In this document: positions 34,718 to 43,923 of the stretch, in pieces | Layout of the letters: every line of letters begins with the position of its first letter | Numbering within the stretch: the first letter of the stretch is position 1 | Assembly (NCBI RefSeq): GCF_003852425.1 | Contig: NZ_QAJN01000021.1 | Location: 1-64,000, forward strand | DNA from: Paucibacter sp. KBW04 | GTDB lineage: Bacteria > Pseudomonadota > Gammaproteobacteria > Burkholderiales > Burkholderiaceae_C | Direction of reading: 5' to 3' | DNA: 64,000 nucleotides | Notes under the pieces: generated by a model | What the model was told of the DNA's origin: nothing | The model's database searches: none | Seen by the model: only the letters and a program-made list of their open reading frames with translations | Made by a program: the position numbers and the translations under genes

Positions 34718-34766
34718 AGGCCGTCTGCGGCTCAATGCCGCATACGGCCTAGTCCCCGCGGGGGAC
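34718..34766. repeat. Tandem hairpins in the LysM-dprA gap
   Basis: The first hairpin pairs AGGCCGTCTGCGGC (34718-34731) with GCCGCATACGGCCT (34737-34750) with a single mismatch and a five-base loop. The second pairs GTCCCC with GGGGAC (34752-34766). No T-run follows on either strand, so these look more like repeat-element structures than simple terminators. Confidence 0.55.
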
Positions 34767-34820
34767 CGACCAGGCTCGCCCGCGTTCAGCGTGGCGAGAC
34801 TGGGCGAGGGGCATTCCATC

Positions 34821-36038
34821 TCAAGGTTGGCTGAAACGGTCACCGGCCTTGACCGGCTCTTTTACCGAGATGATCAGCGCATAGGACACGCGCGAGTAGG
34901 TCTGGAAGACGAACAGCACGCCGTGTTTTTCATCGGGCAGGCGGATGTCTTCCTTGCGCTCGCCGGTGCGGTCGACGGCCTGGCGCCCCTTCAGCCACAG
35001 GGACAGCACATGGCCGCGCTCCAGGCCGTCCTGGCTGCCGCGGTTGAGGGCGACGATCTGGTTCTGGCCGGCGTTCAGGCCATCCCCGTAGATGGAGACG
35101 ATCTGGCCCGATATGTCTTTGCTGGGTGCATGCGGTACATAGCGCAGAAAGCTGCGCTGCAGCACCGGCGCTAGGCGGTCACCCACGCCGATTTCCTGGC
35201 GTACCGTCTTGATCGTCAAGGTGGTGGGGACGATCTCGGGCTTGCCTTGGTCGTTCACTCTTTGCTCGCCGGGCCGGGTCAGCTCGGCCGTGCCGAGGTA
35301 GCGGGCTTCGTAACCGAGGATTTCCTTGGTCGTCGGGTCGCGCAAGGGCTGGGTGTTGCGGAACACGCGGTAATCGCTGGCCTGGCTGAAGTCGCCGCGC
35401 GCATAGGCGATGTCACCGTTGGACAGATTCACCCGGCCTTCGGGTGCGGCCACGATGCGGGGGGCCTTGGCCAGGGCGTCGGAGTCGAACACCACCGCGT
35501 CGTTGAGAAAGGGTTCGATCAGATTGAGCGGGATGGCCGCGATCGCGGCCAGCAGATTGTCCGAGGCGCGGATGCGCGGCGAGAGCTTTGCCGAGGCGCT
35601 GTTGCTGCCGTTGCCTTGACCGAATTCCTGCGCCAGTTGCAAGCGAGCCATGCCGTCTTGCTTCACCAGCATCAGGGTCTGGCCGGGGTAGATCAGATGC
35701 GGGTTGGCGATCTGCTCGCGGTTCATGCCCCACAGTTCGGGCCAGCGCCAGGGGCTCTTGAGAAAGAGCTGGGAGATGTCCCACAAGGTGTCGCCAGTCT
35801 TGACGGTATAGGTCTCGGGCGCATTGGGCGCCAGCTCGGACAGCGGCACGCCGGCCTGGGCCACGCGCTCGGCCGTGGCGCGCTGGGCGTCGGTGACGGG
35901 CAGGGGGGCGGCCTGAGCGGCGCCTAGCGCGCCCAAGCACAAGAGCGGGATCAAGGCCAGACGCTGGGCGGAGCGACGCGAAGCGCGACGGGGGGAGTTC
36001 AATGTTTCAGGGACAGGCATGGGCTTGGAGCGGGGCAT
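34821..36038 (-). CDS. LysM peptidoglycan-binding domain protein
   Basis: A 405-residue exported protein. A signal peptide with a long basic n-region ends near GAAQAAP (about residue 44). A single LysM domain follows at residues 80-130: YTVKTGDTLWDISQLFLKSP, then WRWPELWGMN and NPHLIYPGQTLML. The remaining 270 residues are family-specific with no known catalytic motif. Such proteins are encoded upstream of dprA and divergent from def in Burkholderiales. Start taken as ATG 36038 (AGAG upstream); ATG 36020 and the longer frame to 36143 are alternatives. Probable role: binding or organising peptidoglycan. Confidence 0.88.
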   Translation of the reverse strand: MPRSKPMPVPETLNSPRRASRRSAQRLALIPLLCLGALGAAQAAPLPVTDAQRATAERVAQAGVPLSELAPNAPETYTVKTGDTLWDISQLFLKSPWRWPELWGMNREQIANPHLIYPGQTLMLVKQDGMARLQLAQEFGQGNGSNSASAKLSPRIRASDNLLAAIAAIPLNLIEPFLNDAVVFDSDALAKAPRIVAAPEGRVNLSNGDIAYARGDFSQASDYRVFRNTQPLRDPTTKEILGYEARYLGTAELTRPGEQRVNDQGKPEIVPTTLTIKTVRQEIGVGDRLAPVLQRSFLRYVPHAPSKDISGQIVSIYGDGLNAGQNQIVALNRGSQDGLERGHVLSLWLKGRQAVDRTGERKEDIRLPDEKHGVLFVFQTYSRVSYALIISVKEPVKAGDRFSQP

Positions 36039-36318
36039 CAAGGGCTCTCTACCGCAAGACATCGCGGCTTTTATGTGTGGGCAGAGTCCTGCTTCTTTGA
36101 CTAAGCAAGGCCCTGACTTGTTGGGTTTTGGGCAGCGATCCATGGGGCCGATCCAGTGCCTTCGTGCCGCTGTGCAGCAATTCGGCGAAAATCGGGCTCA
36201 TGCGCGGCGATTCTGCCCCCAAAAAAGGGTGCTCGCAACGAACAAAGCGGGGGCTTTTGGGCTCTTGCATGTACTTACAAACTCATTCGCGTTGTGCTGA
36301 GTCCACATCGCCCCCTCC

Positions 36319-36837
36319 ATGGCCATTCTGAATATTCTTCGTTATCCCGATCCCCGTCTGCACACCGTGGCCAAACCCGTGGCTCAGGTGGATGAGCGCA
36401 TTCGCCGTCTGGTGGACGATATGCTGGAAACCATGTACGACGCCGAGGGCGTGGGCCTGGCCGCCACCCAGGTGGATGTGCATGAGCGGGTGTTGGTGAT
36501 CGACACCTCCAACGACCGCGACACCCCGCGCGTCCTGATCAACCCCGAACTGGTCAAGACCAGCGCCGAGTTCACCGAGGGTGAAGAGGGTTGCCTGTCG
36601 GTGCCGCAGATTTTTGACAAGGTGCCGCGTCATTCGCGCGTTACGGTGCGCGCCCTCAATCGCGAGGGTGAAACCTATGAGTTCGAGGCCGAGGGCCTGC
36701 TGGCGGTGTGCGTCCAGCATGAGATGGACCATCTGATGGGCAAGGTCTTCGTCGAGTATCTGAGCCCGCTCAAGCGCGAACGCATCAAGACCAAGATGAT
36801 CAAGAAGACCCGCGAAGAGCAGGCGCACAAGCGCTGA
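36319..36837 (+). CDS. def: Peptide deformylase
   Basis: A 172-residue metalloenzyme that removes the N-formyl group from new proteins. All three motifs are intact: GVGLAATQ near residue 46, EGCLSVP near residue 93, and [12 protein letters not shown] near residue 134 with the two His ligands and catalytic Glu. Length matches E. coli Def (169). It is followed by fmt after 10 bases, the usual formylation/deformylation pair, and is divergent from the LysM gene. Confidence 0.97.
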   Translation: MAILNILRYPDPRLHTVAKPVAQVDERIRRLVDDMLETMYDAEGVGLAATQVDVHERVLVIDTSNDRDTPRVLINPELVKTSAEFTEGEEGCLSVPQIFDKVPRHSRVTVRALNREGETYEFEAEGLLAVCVQHEMDHLMGKVFVEYLSPLKRERIKTKMIKKTREEQAHKR

Positions 36838-36847
36838 TCGGACACCG

Positions 36848-37846
36848 ATGAGCCAGACACCCTCCATGCGTGTGATCTTCGCCGGTACGCCGGAATTTGC
36901 TGCCGCCGCCCTGGCTGATCTGCTGAAGGCTGGTTTTAGCGTGCCCCTGGTGCTGACCCAGCCGGATCGCCCGGCCGGCCGCGGCATGAAGCTGCAGGCC
37001 TCACCGGTCAAGGCCTTGGCCTTGCAGCATGGCATCCCGGTGGCGCAGCCGCGTAGCCTGCGTTTGGATGGCAAATTCCCTGAGGACGCGGCGGCCGCTC
37101 GCTTGAGTCTGCTGGATGCTCGGGCCGATGTGATGGTGGTGGCCGCCTACGGCCTGATCTTGCCGCAATGGGTTTTGGATCTGCCGGCGCGTGGCTGCCT
37201 GAACATCCACGCCTCCTTGCTGCCGCGCTGGCGCGGCGCTGCGCCCATCCATCGCGCGATCGAGGCGGGCGATGCCGAGACCGGCATCACCATCATGCAG
37301 ATGGACGCGGGTCTGGATACCGGCGACATGCTCTTGATCGAGCGTTTGAAGATCGCCGCCGATGACAGCACCGGCAGCCTGCACGATAGACTGGCCCGCT
37401 TGGGTGGCCGCATGATTGTGGAGGCGCTGGAGCTGGCAGCCTGTGGTGGCCTGACCCGCACGGTGCAGCCCAGCGATGGCGTCTGCTATGCGCACAAGAT
37501 TGAGAAGGCCGAGGCACAGATCGATTGGACGCAAGATGCGGCTCAGATCGAGCGCCGTCTGCGGGCTTTTGACCCCTTCCCCGGTGGTTTGAGCTTGTTG
37601 GACGGTGAGGCCATCAAGATCTGGCGGGCCGAGCTGGCCGAGGGCCAAGGCCCCAAGGGTCAGGTCTTGCGGGTGGATGAGGCCGGTGTCGTCGTGGCCT
37701 GCGGCCAGGGGGCTTTGCGCTTGACCGAATTGCAAAGAGCCGGTGGCAAGCGCCTGCCCGCGGCGGTGTTTTTGCAGTCGCGGCCGATTGCGCTTGGGGC
37801 TCACTTCGGCGGCGATTCGAGCCTTGCATCGGCACCAAAGTCTTGA
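36848..37846 (+). CDS. fmt: Methionyl-tRNA formyltransferase
   Basis: A 332-residue enzyme that formylates initiator Met-tRNA using 10-formyl-THF. Seen: the N-terminal [18 protein letters not shown], the catalytic region [18 protein letters not shown] and [22 protein letters not shown] in two parts with the conserved Asn-His, then GDMLLIE; the C-terminal OB-like domain contains AFDPFPGG. Length is close to the E. coli enzyme (315). Start kept at ATG 36848; an ATG six codons later is possible. Second gene of the def-fmt operon. Confidence 0.96.
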   Translation: MSQTPSMRVIFAGTPEFAAAALADLLKAGFSVPLVLTQPDRPAGRGMKLQASPVKALALQHGIPVAQPRSLRLDGKFPEDAAAARLSLLDARADVMVVAAYGLILPQWVLDLPARGCLNIHASLLPRWRGAAPIHRAIEAGDAETGITIMQMDAGLDTGDMLLIERLKIAADDSTGSLHDRLARLGGRMIVEALELAACGGLTRTVQPSDGVCYAHKIEKAEAQIDWTQDAAQIERRLRAFDPFPGGLSLLDGEAIKIWRAELAEGQGPKGQVLRVDEAGVVVACGQGALRLTELQRAGGKRLPAAVFLQSRPIALGAHFGGDSSLASAPKS

Positions 37847-37962
37847 AGCGAGGGCGTTTGCCCTGATCTGATGGGGGAGGGCAGGCCGCCGCGCAGCATT
37901 GCTGGTGCCTGGCCCTCGTTTTTCACGTTCCTTCGTTTCAACAAACCCAAAGGACTCAAGCC

Positions 37963-38811
37963 ATGTTCAATCTGATGAAGACCGCCATCCTGATGGCCGC
38001 CATCACTGCCTTGTTCATGGCCCTGGGCGCGATGGTGGGCGGCCGCTCCGGCATGATGCTGGCGCTGCTCGTGGCGCTGGGCATGAACTTTTTCAGCTAC
38101 TGGTTCTCCGACACCATGGTGCTGAAGATGTACAAGGCACGGGAGGTGGACGAAAGCTCCGCGCCGCAGTTTTACGGCATGGTGCGCGAGTTGGCGCAAA
38201 AAGCTCAGCTGCCCATGCCGCGCGTCTATGTCATCGACGAGAACGCGCCCAATGCCTTTGCCACCGGCCGCAACCCTGAGCATGCGGCCGTGGCCGCGAC
38301 CACCGGCATCATGCGGGTCTTGTCCGAGCGCGAATTGCGTGGCGTGATGGCCCATGAATTGGCCCATGTGAAGCATCGCGATATCTTGATCAGCACCGTC
38401 AGCGCCACCATGGCAGGTGCCATTTCCATGCTGGCCAATTTCGCCATGTTCTTTGGCGGGCGCGACAGCGAGGGCCGCAGCAGCAACCCTTTGGTCGGCA
38501 TTCTGGTGGCTGTGCTGGCCCCCATCGCAGCCAGTGTGATCCAGATGTCCATCAGCCGTGCGCGTGAGTTTGAAGCCGACCGTGGCGGTGCCGAGATCTC
38601 CGGCGACCCGGCCGCCCTGGCCTCGGCCTTGGAGAAGATCCATCGCATTGCCCAGGGCATTCCTTTGGAAGCGGCCGAGCGCCACCCCGAGACGGCGCAG
38701 ATGATGATCATGAACCCCTTGTCGGGCCGCGGCTTGGCCGGCTTGTTCAGCACCCACCCGGCCACCGAGGAGCGCGTGGCACGTCTGCTGGAGATGGCGC
38801 GCGGCTCTTGA
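37963..38811 (+). CDS. htpX: Membrane zinc metalloprotease HtpX
   Basis: A 282-residue M48-family inner-membrane protease that degrades misfolded membrane proteins with FtsH. Two N-terminal membrane segments (residues 4-55), the zinc motif [12 protein letters not shown] near residue 131, two further hydrophobic segments around 145-200, and the third ligand in [14 protein letters not shown] are all visible. Length equals typical HtpX. It follows fmt by 116 bases in the same direction. Confidence 0.95.
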   Translation: MFNLMKTAILMAAITALFMALGAMVGGRSGMMLALLVALGMNFFSYWFSDTMVLKMYKAREVDESSAPQFYGMVRELAQKAQLPMPRVYVIDENAPNAFATGRNPEHAAVAATTGIMRVLSERELRGVMAHELAHVKHRDILISTVSATMAGAISMLANFAMFFGGRDSEGRSSNPLVGILVAVLAPIAASVIQMSISRAREFEADRGGAEISGDPAALASALEKIHRIAQGIPLEAAERHPETAQMMIMNPLSGRGLAGLFSTHPATEERVARLLEMARGS

Positions 38812-38842
38812 ACGCCCCCAGACCTGCCGCTTCGCGTCAGGC

Positions 38843-38881
38843 CCCCCGAGGGGGAGGAGAAACAACTTGGGGCGGCCCGGC
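38843..38881 (+). repeat. Dispersed intergenic repeat, copy B
   Basis: A CCCCC-GA-GGGGG hairpin (38843-38854) is followed by CTTGGGGCGGCCCGGC (38866-38881), which matches copy A at 34690-34705 in inverted orientation. It lies between htpX and a lipoprotein gene. The CCCCCCGAGGGGG ... GGGCGGCCCGGC layout is like an element I associate with Comamonadaceae intergenic regions. Confidence 0.5.
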
Positions 38882-38941
38882 CTTGTTTCTCATGAGCCAA
38901 GCCGTGGTCAAGACTTGGCGGCAATGGCCGATATGGTGGTG

Positions 38942-39370
38942 ATGAAGCCAACTCTCTTCGCGCGCCCGCTGCTGGGTTTGAGTCTGTGTGCCGCCTTGGC
39001 AGGCCTGGGCGGTTGCGACCAACTGGGCATTGAAGACCCCGCCAAGATCCAGGCCGCCAAAGAAGCCGAGGGCAAGGCCATTGGCAGCGCCTGCCGCCAT
39101 GCCATGCGCGCCATCGAAGACTGCTACACCCTCAACCCCAAGGCTCACAAGGCCTCGGTGTTTGCCGGTTGGCGTGAGATGGACGAGTACATGCGGGAGA
39201 ACAAGCTAGAAGGCGTGGCGCCGGTTGTGCCGCGCCCCGAGCCCCGCAAACCGGCCAATGCCAACGCTGATGAGGCAGACGGCCATGGCGCTGAGAAGCC
39301 GGCTGACAAGGCCGCCAGCAAGGAAGAGGGCAAGGCTGCTGCCAAGCCCAAGGCCAAGGCCGAGCACTAA
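38942..39370 (+). CDS. Putative lipoprotein, conserved hypothetical
   Basis: A 142-residue lipoprotein. The signal peptide (MKPTLFARPLLGLSLCAALA) ends in the lipobox LGGC. The mature part has CRHAMRAIEDCYTLNPKAHK and AGWREMDEYMRENKLEG, a helical segment with two Cys that I recall from related Burkholderiales proteins, then a charged Ala/Lys/Glu-rich tail likely to be disordered. The start at ATG 38942 places the lipobox normally; in-frame ATGs at 38933 and 38924 exist. Function unknown. Confidence 0.7.
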   Translation: MKPTLFARPLLGLSLCAALAGLGGCDQLGIEDPAKIQAAKEAEGKAIGSACRHAMRAIEDCYTLNPKAHKASVFAGWREMDEYMRENKLEGVAPVVPRPEPRKPANANADEADGHGAEKPADKAASKEEGKAAAKPKAKAEH

Positions 39371-39391
39371 GAACTTGTCCGAGCTTGGCTG

Positions 39392-39438
39392 AACGCCGCG
39401 CTGAACCGTCCCCGCCGACCGTTCACCGCGGCGTTTTT
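39392..39438 (+). terminator. Rho-independent terminator
   Basis: The arms AACGCCGCG and CGCGGCGTT form a 9-bp stem, with a small inner AAC/GTT pair in the loop, followed by TTTTT. It ends the lipoprotein gene 21 bases after its stop. Confidence 0.85.
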
Positions 39439-39546
39439 GCATTTGGTGCCGTCGTTCTTGCAAGCGGTCGAATGCGCTTTGCTCCCTTGGGTGGCGCTGG
39501 CGAAGATGCCTGCACATCAACAAACTTGCTCTGCAGGAGGCTCCCC

Positions 39547-40311
39547 ATGATTCAACGCCGTTTCTTTGCCGTTGCCGCGCTCACCACCGCCTTTGGCCTG
39601 GCCGCTGCTGCGGCGCCGACCCAGGCCTGGAGCTGGAATTGGGGCTCGGAGCAGGTGCGTGGTTCCGGCGAAGTGGTCAGCGAGGCGCGCGATCTGGGCA
39701 GCTTCGACGCGGTCAGCATGTCGGGCGGTTTTGTGGTCACCGTGCGGCAAAGCCGCAATGCCAAGGTGGAGGTGCGTACCGACCGGAATCTGCAGTCCCT
39801 GCTGGAGACCCGCGTGGTCGAGAACGGCAAGGGCCGCACCTTGGAGATCGCCCCCAAGAAGGGCTACAACCTTTCCGGCTCGGTGCGACCGCAAATCGTT
39901 GTGGAGCTGCCCGAGTTGCGCGCCGTCACGATCGGTGGTTCGGGCGATATCAAGGTTGAGGCGATGAAGAGCCCGCGCATCGATGCCAGCGTGGGCGGCT
40001 CCGGTGACATCAAGTTTGCCCAGCTGGAGACCGAGCAACTGGTGCTCAGCGTGGCCGGCAGCGGCGATATCTCGGCCGCGGGCACGGCCCAGGTTTTGAA
40101 ACTGTCGGTGGCCGGCTCCGGTGATGTGCATGCTCGCGAGATGCAGGCCGATGAGGTCAAGGCCAGCATCGCCGGCAGCGGCAGCGCCCAGGTGAATGCG
40201 CGCAAAAGCCTGAGCATCTCCATCGCGGGCTCGGGCGATATCGGCTATGTCGGCAACCCCCAGGTCAGCACCTCGGTGGCGGGCAGCGGCCGCATCAAGA
40301 AGCTGGACTGA
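39547..40311 (+). CDS. Exported head GIN (DUF2807) domain protein
   Basis: A 254-residue exported protein with a signal peptide (cleavage near AAPTQA-WSW). The rest is a GIN/DUF2807 beta-helix-like domain: after FDAVSMSGGFVVTVRQS come repeated SGDI/GSGD units about every 18-22 residues (GGSGDIKVEA, GGSGDIKFAQ, AGSGDISAAG, AGSGDVHARE, AGSGSAQVNA, AGSGDIGYVG, AGSGRIKKLD). GCAGGAGG precedes the ATG at 39547. Members are thought to act at the cell surface; no enzymatic role is known. Monocistronic. Confidence 0.88.
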   Translation: MIQRRFFAVAALTTAFGLAAAAAPTQAWSWNWGSEQVRGSGEVVSEARDLGSFDAVSMSGGFVVTVRQSRNAKVEVRTDRNLQSLLETRVVENGKGRTLEIAPKKGYNLSGSVRPQIVVELPELRAVTIGGSGDIKVEAMKSPRIDASVGGSGDIKFAQLETEQLVLSVAGSGDISAAGTAQVLKLSVAGSGDVHAREMQADEVKASIAGSGSAQVNARKSLSISIAGSGDIGYVGNPQVSTSVAGSGRIKKLD

Positions 40312-40330
40312 TTGATCCTCTGGCAAGACT

Positions 40331-40361
40331 TGACCCGGGCCTGATGCAAGCCCTTGGGTCA
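40331..40361. repeat. Imperfect inverted repeat before azlC
   Basis: TGACCCGGGC pairs with GCCC-TT-GGGTCA around a nine-base loop. It lies 19 bases after the GIN-domain gene and 34 before azlC. No T-run follows, so a terminator is uncertain. Confidence 0.4.
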
Positions 40362-40395
40362 GACCAGATTTGGGGCCCATAGGACAATCACGCTT

Positions 40396-41151
40396 ATGGG
40401 TCCTTCTTTTTCGTCCGCCTCCCCTTCTGCGCCAAGGCCAATCGTGCCGATGTGGCGTGATCCCGAATTCAAGCGAGGGGCCCGCGAGATGGTGGCCATC
40501 AGCCTGGGCATCTCGGCCTGGGGCTTGGTGACCGGCGTGGCCATGGTCAAGAGTGGGCTGAGCGTCGGCTTGGCCTTGCTGATGAGTTTTGTGGTCTTTG
40601 CCGGCAGCTCGCAACTCGCGGCCCTGCCTCTAATCGCCAGTGGCGCGCCGCTGTGGGTGCTGTGGGCCACGGCCTTTTGCGTCAATCTGCGCTTTGTGAT
40701 TTTCAGCACCCAGTGGCGCATGTACTTCGGCCATCTGCCTCTGCTGCGCCGCATGTCCATCGGCTACTTCGCCGCCGACCTCAATTACGTGACTTTTTTG
40801 AAGCGCTGGCCTGATGGCAAGCCTGCGCCCGAGCAAGAGCCGTATTACTGGGGCGGCGTGTCGCTGAACTGGTTGTCCTGGCAAGTGCCTTCGGTGGCTG
40901 GCATTTTGCTAGCCGAGCGCGTGCCTACCGAATGGGGTCTGGGCTTTGCCGGTGTGCTGGCCTTGCTAGGCCTGGCCTACTCCCTGCTGCGCGACCGCAA
41001 TACCTGGGTCTCGGGGGCGGTCGCTGCCTGTGCGGCGGTGGCGGCCTACGGCCTGCCGCTGCGACTCAATATCCTGGTGGCCATCGCTGCCGCCGTGGCC
41101 ATGGGCTTGCTGATGGAGTACAGCTTCCCCGAGAAAAGGAAGCAAGCATGA
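40396..41151 (+). CDS. azlC: AzlC family branched-chain amino acid exporter, large subunit
   Basis: A 251-residue inner-membrane protein with about seven hydrophobic segments, matching the AzlC (LIV-E) family that exports branched-chain amino acids, or analogues, with AzlD. Landmarks: GISAWGLVTGVAM, the FVVFAGSSQLAALPLI segment near residue 72, and NLRFVIFSTQW. The ATG at 40396 was chosen; an internal ATG at 40450 (MWRDPEF) is also good. Its stop overlaps the azlD start (ATGA). Confidence 0.9.
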   Translation: MGPSFSSASPSAPRPIVPMWRDPEFKRGAREMVAISLGISAWGLVTGVAMVKSGLSVGLALLMSFVVFAGSSQLAALPLIASGAPLWVLWATAFCVNLRFVIFSTQWRMYFGHLPLLRRMSIGYFAADLNYVTFLKRWPDGKPAPEQEPYYWGGVSLNWLSWQVPSVAGILLAERVPTEWGLGFAGVLALLGLAYSLLRDRNTWVSGAVAACAAVAAYGLPLRLNILVAIAAAVAMGLLMEYSFPEKRKQA

Positions 41152-41477
41152 GCACCTGGGAAATCGTCTTGGGCATCCTTGGCATGGGTCTGATCACCTT
41201 GCTGACCCGCAGCTTCTTCCTGCTGCCGAAAAAGGAGATCCCCATGCCCGACTGGGCCAAGCAAGGCCTGCGCTATGCGCCTTTGGCGGCCCTGGCGGCC
41301 GTCATCGTGCCGGAGATCGTGATGAGTCATGGCGTGCTCATCGACACCTGGAAGGATGCCCGCCTCTACGCCACGGCCGTGGGCACGGCTTACTTCTTCT
41401 GGCGGCGCGACATTTTGGGCACCATTTTGAGCGGCACGGCGGTGATGCTGGCGCTGCGCATAGGCCTGGGCTGGTGA
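41148..41477 (+). CDS. azlD: AzlD family branched-chain amino acid exporter, small subunit
   Basis: A 109-residue protein with four hydrophobic segments, the size of AzlD. The start MSTWEIVLGILGMGLITLLT and the RSFFLLP stretch are typical. The AGGA five to six bases before the ATG lies inside the end of azlC, and the four-base overlap implies coupled translation and a two-subunit exporter. Confidence 0.9.
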   Translation: MSTWEIVLGILGMGLITLLTRSFFLLPKKEIPMPDWAKQGLRYAPLAALAAVIVPEIVMSHGVLIDTWKDARLYATAVGTAYFFWRRDILGTILSGTAVMLALRIGLGW

Positions 41478-41601
41478 GCCCGGCGGGCTTGGTAAGCTTC
41501 GCCCTTGATGCAGGGCTGTGCACTTTTCTTGCTAGTCCTGGCCGGAGTTTCTTGCTTTTCCAAAACCAACCCGATTCGCTACGAATCCTTCCGAGACAGC
41601 C

Positions 41602-42795
41602 ATGAACGTTATCCGTTTCAATGATTTGATCAGCAGCGGCCAGGTGGCCAATAAGCGCGTCTTCATCCGCGCCGACCTCAATGTGCCGCAGGACGATGCC
41701 GGCAACATCACCGAAGACACCCGCATCCGCGCCTCCATCCCCTGCATCGAGGCGGCCCTGAAGGCCGGTGCCGCGGTGATGGTGACCTCGCATCTGGGCC
41801 GCCCCACCGAGGGTGAGTTCAAGCCCGAGGATTCGCTGGCCCCCGTGGCCAAGCGCCTGGGTGAGTTGCTGGGCCGTGAAGTGCCCGTGCTGGCCAACTG
41901 GGTGGACGGCGTGACGGTGGCCCCCGGCCAGCTGGTGCTGCTGGAAAACTGCCGCGTCAACAAGGGCGAGAAGAAGAACGACGAAGCGCTGGCCAAGAAG
42001 ATGGCCGCTTTGTGTGACATCTTCGTCAACGATGCATTTGGCACCGCCCATCGCGCCGAAGGCACGACCTATGGCATCGCCCAGTTCGCGCCCATCGCCT
42101 GCGCTGGCCCCTTGCTGGCGGCCGAGATCGATGCCATTGGCAAGGCCTTGAGCGCGCCCAAGCGCCCCCTGGTCGCCATCGTGGCTGGCTCCAAGGTTTC
42201 CACCAAGCTGACCATTTTGAAAGCCTTGTCCGAGAAGGTGGACGGCCTGATCGTCGGCGGCGGCATCGCCAACACCTTCATGCTGGCGGCTGGCCTGAAG
42301 ATCGGCAAGTCGCTGGCGGAGCCGGATCTGGTGGCCGAGGCCCAAGCCGTCATCGACGCCATGAAGGCCCGTGGCGCGGCCGTGCCTATTCCTGTTGACG
42401 TGGTGGTCGCCAAGCGCTTTGCTGCCGATGCGCAAGCCTCGGTCAAGGCCGCTGCCGATGTGGCGGATGACGATTTGATTTTGGACATCGGCCCGCAAAC
42501 GGCTGCGCTGCTGGCCGAGCAGCTCAAGGCCGCCGGCACCATCGTGTGGAACGGCCCGGTCGGCGTGTTCGAGTTTGATGCCTTTGCGAACGGTACGGAA
42601 ACCATTGCCCGCGCCATCGCGGCCTCCAGCGCCTTCTCCATCGCAGGCGGCGGTGACACCCTGGCGGCCATCGCCAAATACGGCATCGAGAAGGATGTGG
42701 GTTATATCTCCACCGGCGGCGGCGCCTTCCTGGAAATCTTGGAAGGCAAGACCCTGCCTGCGTTTGAGATCCTGGCCAAGCGCGCCGCGGCCTGA
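41602..42795 (+). CDS. pgk: Phosphoglycerate kinase
   Basis: A 397-residue glycolytic/Calvin-cycle enzyme transferring phosphate between 1,3-bisphosphoglycerate and ADP. Seen: [13 protein letters not shown] near residue 18, [43 protein letters not shown], and the C-terminal nucleotide region WNGPVGVFE then [10 protein letters not shown]. Length fits the family (about 390-400). It is followed by a strong bidirectional terminator. In related genomes pgk sits just before pyk; here a PEP-CTERM gene and maeB lie between. Confidence 0.97.
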   Translation: MNVIRFNDLISSGQVANKRVFIRADLNVPQDDAGNITEDTRIRASIPCIEAALKAGAAVMVTSHLGRPTEGEFKPEDSLAPVAKRLGELLGREVPVLANWVDGVTVAPGQLVLLENCRVNKGEKKNDEALAKKMAALCDIFVNDAFGTAHRAEGTTYGIAQFAPIACAGPLLAAEIDAIGKALSAPKRPLVAIVAGSKVSTKLTILKALSEKVDGLIVGGGIANTFMLAAGLKIGKSLAEPDLVAEAQAVIDAMKARGAAVPIPVDVVVAKRFAADAQASVKAAADVADDDLILDIGPQTAALLAEQLKAAGTIVWNGPVGVFEFDAFANGTETIARAIAASSAFSIAGGGDTLAAIAKYGIEKDVGYISTGGGAFLEILEGKTLPAFEILAKRAAA

Positions 42796-42845
42796 GGCCG
42801 CAGCGGCGCCTGGTGCAGGCGCCGCAAGACTGAGTCGCAAAAACG

Positions 42846-42878
42846 AAAGCGCCGGAGTCGGCTGACTCCGGCGCTTTT
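42846..42878. terminator. Bidirectional rho-independent terminator
   Basis: AAAGCGCCGGAGTC pairs perfectly with GACTCCGGCGCTTT around a four-base loop. A T-run follows on the plus strand and the A-run gives T's on the minus strand. It serves both pgk and the convergent PEP-CTERM gene. Confidence 0.92.
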
Positions 42879-42903
42879 CTATTTGGAACGCGTCAGCGCT
42901 GGC

Positions 42904-43629
42904 TTATTTGGCGCTGCGGGTCTTGCGGCGCGCCGCGACGACGGCCCCCAGGCCCAGAGCAAACAGGGCGAAGGTGGAGGGCTCGGGCACGGCCGTCACC
43001 GACACGCTGTCCAGCAAGGCGAAGGGCGGCACGCCGTTCGGGCCACCGCCGGCCAAGAAACTCAGCACCGCATTGCCTGCGCCCACGGTGAAGGTCATGG
43101 TTTCATGCTTCCAGCCGGTGAAACCATGGCTGGGGTTGTTGAAGGTCACGGTGGATTGCGAGGCGGCCGAGCCCAGCTTGACGGTCCAGGACTCCCAGGT
43201 ATCACCGGTGTAGCCGTACTGCTGGGCGGCGGCCCAGTCAAAACTGACTTGGTAGGTGCCGGCGGCCAGATTCGTCAAGGTTTGAGTCAGCGGGCCTTGC
43301 GTACCCCAGACCGGGTCGGCAGCGAAGAAGTTGCCGCCCGTCGGGCTGTTCGAGGCCAGGGCGCTGCCGCCATTGCTGCCGTTCCACAAGCTCAAGGGGC
43401 CCGAGTTGCCGCTGACGGTGGCGCTGATGTCCGAGAAGACAAAGCTGTAATTGCCCGAGGGCACGGACCAGCCGGTTAGATTGGTGTTGTAACCCACCTG
43501 CTTGTTCGTGCCATTGGTGGTGGAGGAGAAGCTGCCGTTGGTGACCAGTTCCAAAGCCTGGGCTTGCGGTGCGGCGCAGGCCAAGCTCAAGAGCAGGCCA
43601 GTGGCGCTGAAAAGGTTTTTGATAAACAT
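42904..43629 (-). CDS. PEP-CTERM sorting domain-containing protein
   Basis: A 241-residue secreted protein. A signal peptide (MFIKNLFSATGLLLSLACAA, cleavage near AQA-LEL) is followed by a Gly/Asn/Ser/Thr-rich beta-sandwich-like domain and a C-terminal PEP-CTERM tripartite signal: VPEPSTFALFALGLG, then AARRKTRSAK. Such proteins are processed by exosortase in bacteria that make exopolysaccharide. GGAG lies nine bases before the ATG at 43629. The same frame stays open far upstream, antisense to maeB, but that is not coding. Monocistronic. Confidence 0.92.
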   Translation of the reverse strand: MFIKNLFSATGLLLSLACAAPQAQALELVTNGSFSSTTNGTNKQVGYNTNLTGWSVPSGNYSFVFSDISATVSGNSGPLSLWNGSNGGSALASNSPTGGNFFAADPVWGTQGPLTQTLTNLAAGTYQVSFDWAAAQQYGYTGDTWESWTVKLGSAASQSTVTFNNPSHGFTGWKHETMTFTVGAGNAVLSFLAGGGPNGVPPFALLDSVSVTAVPEPSTFALFALGLGAVVAARRKTRSAK

Positions 43630-43923
43630 GCTGCGGTGCTCCGAAATCATTGGGTGAGCCCATTCTTGGCGGGATCCCATGCAGGCGTCACCCCGTGACT
43701 CAGGTGCTGGCGGCATGGCTCGTGATGGAGCGCACACTTGAGCACCGACCTGTCCCGTCTTCGCGCTACGCCGCATCGGCATACCTTCTTGCGTTCTTTG
43801 CATGGGTGTACGGAGTGTCCGCAGTGGAGGGTGGGAATTGGCGGGGTAAATTCGACCCCCCGAGTTTCGGCACGCCCTCTGGACGACCCAGGGCCGGGCC
43901 GAACCCACAAGACGGAGACATTG

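Noticed and set aside
39652-40305. Possible tandem DNA repeat in the GIN-domain gene
   Set aside because: The GSGD units repeat at the protein level as expected for this beta-helix fold; the bases are too diverged to be a DNA repeat.
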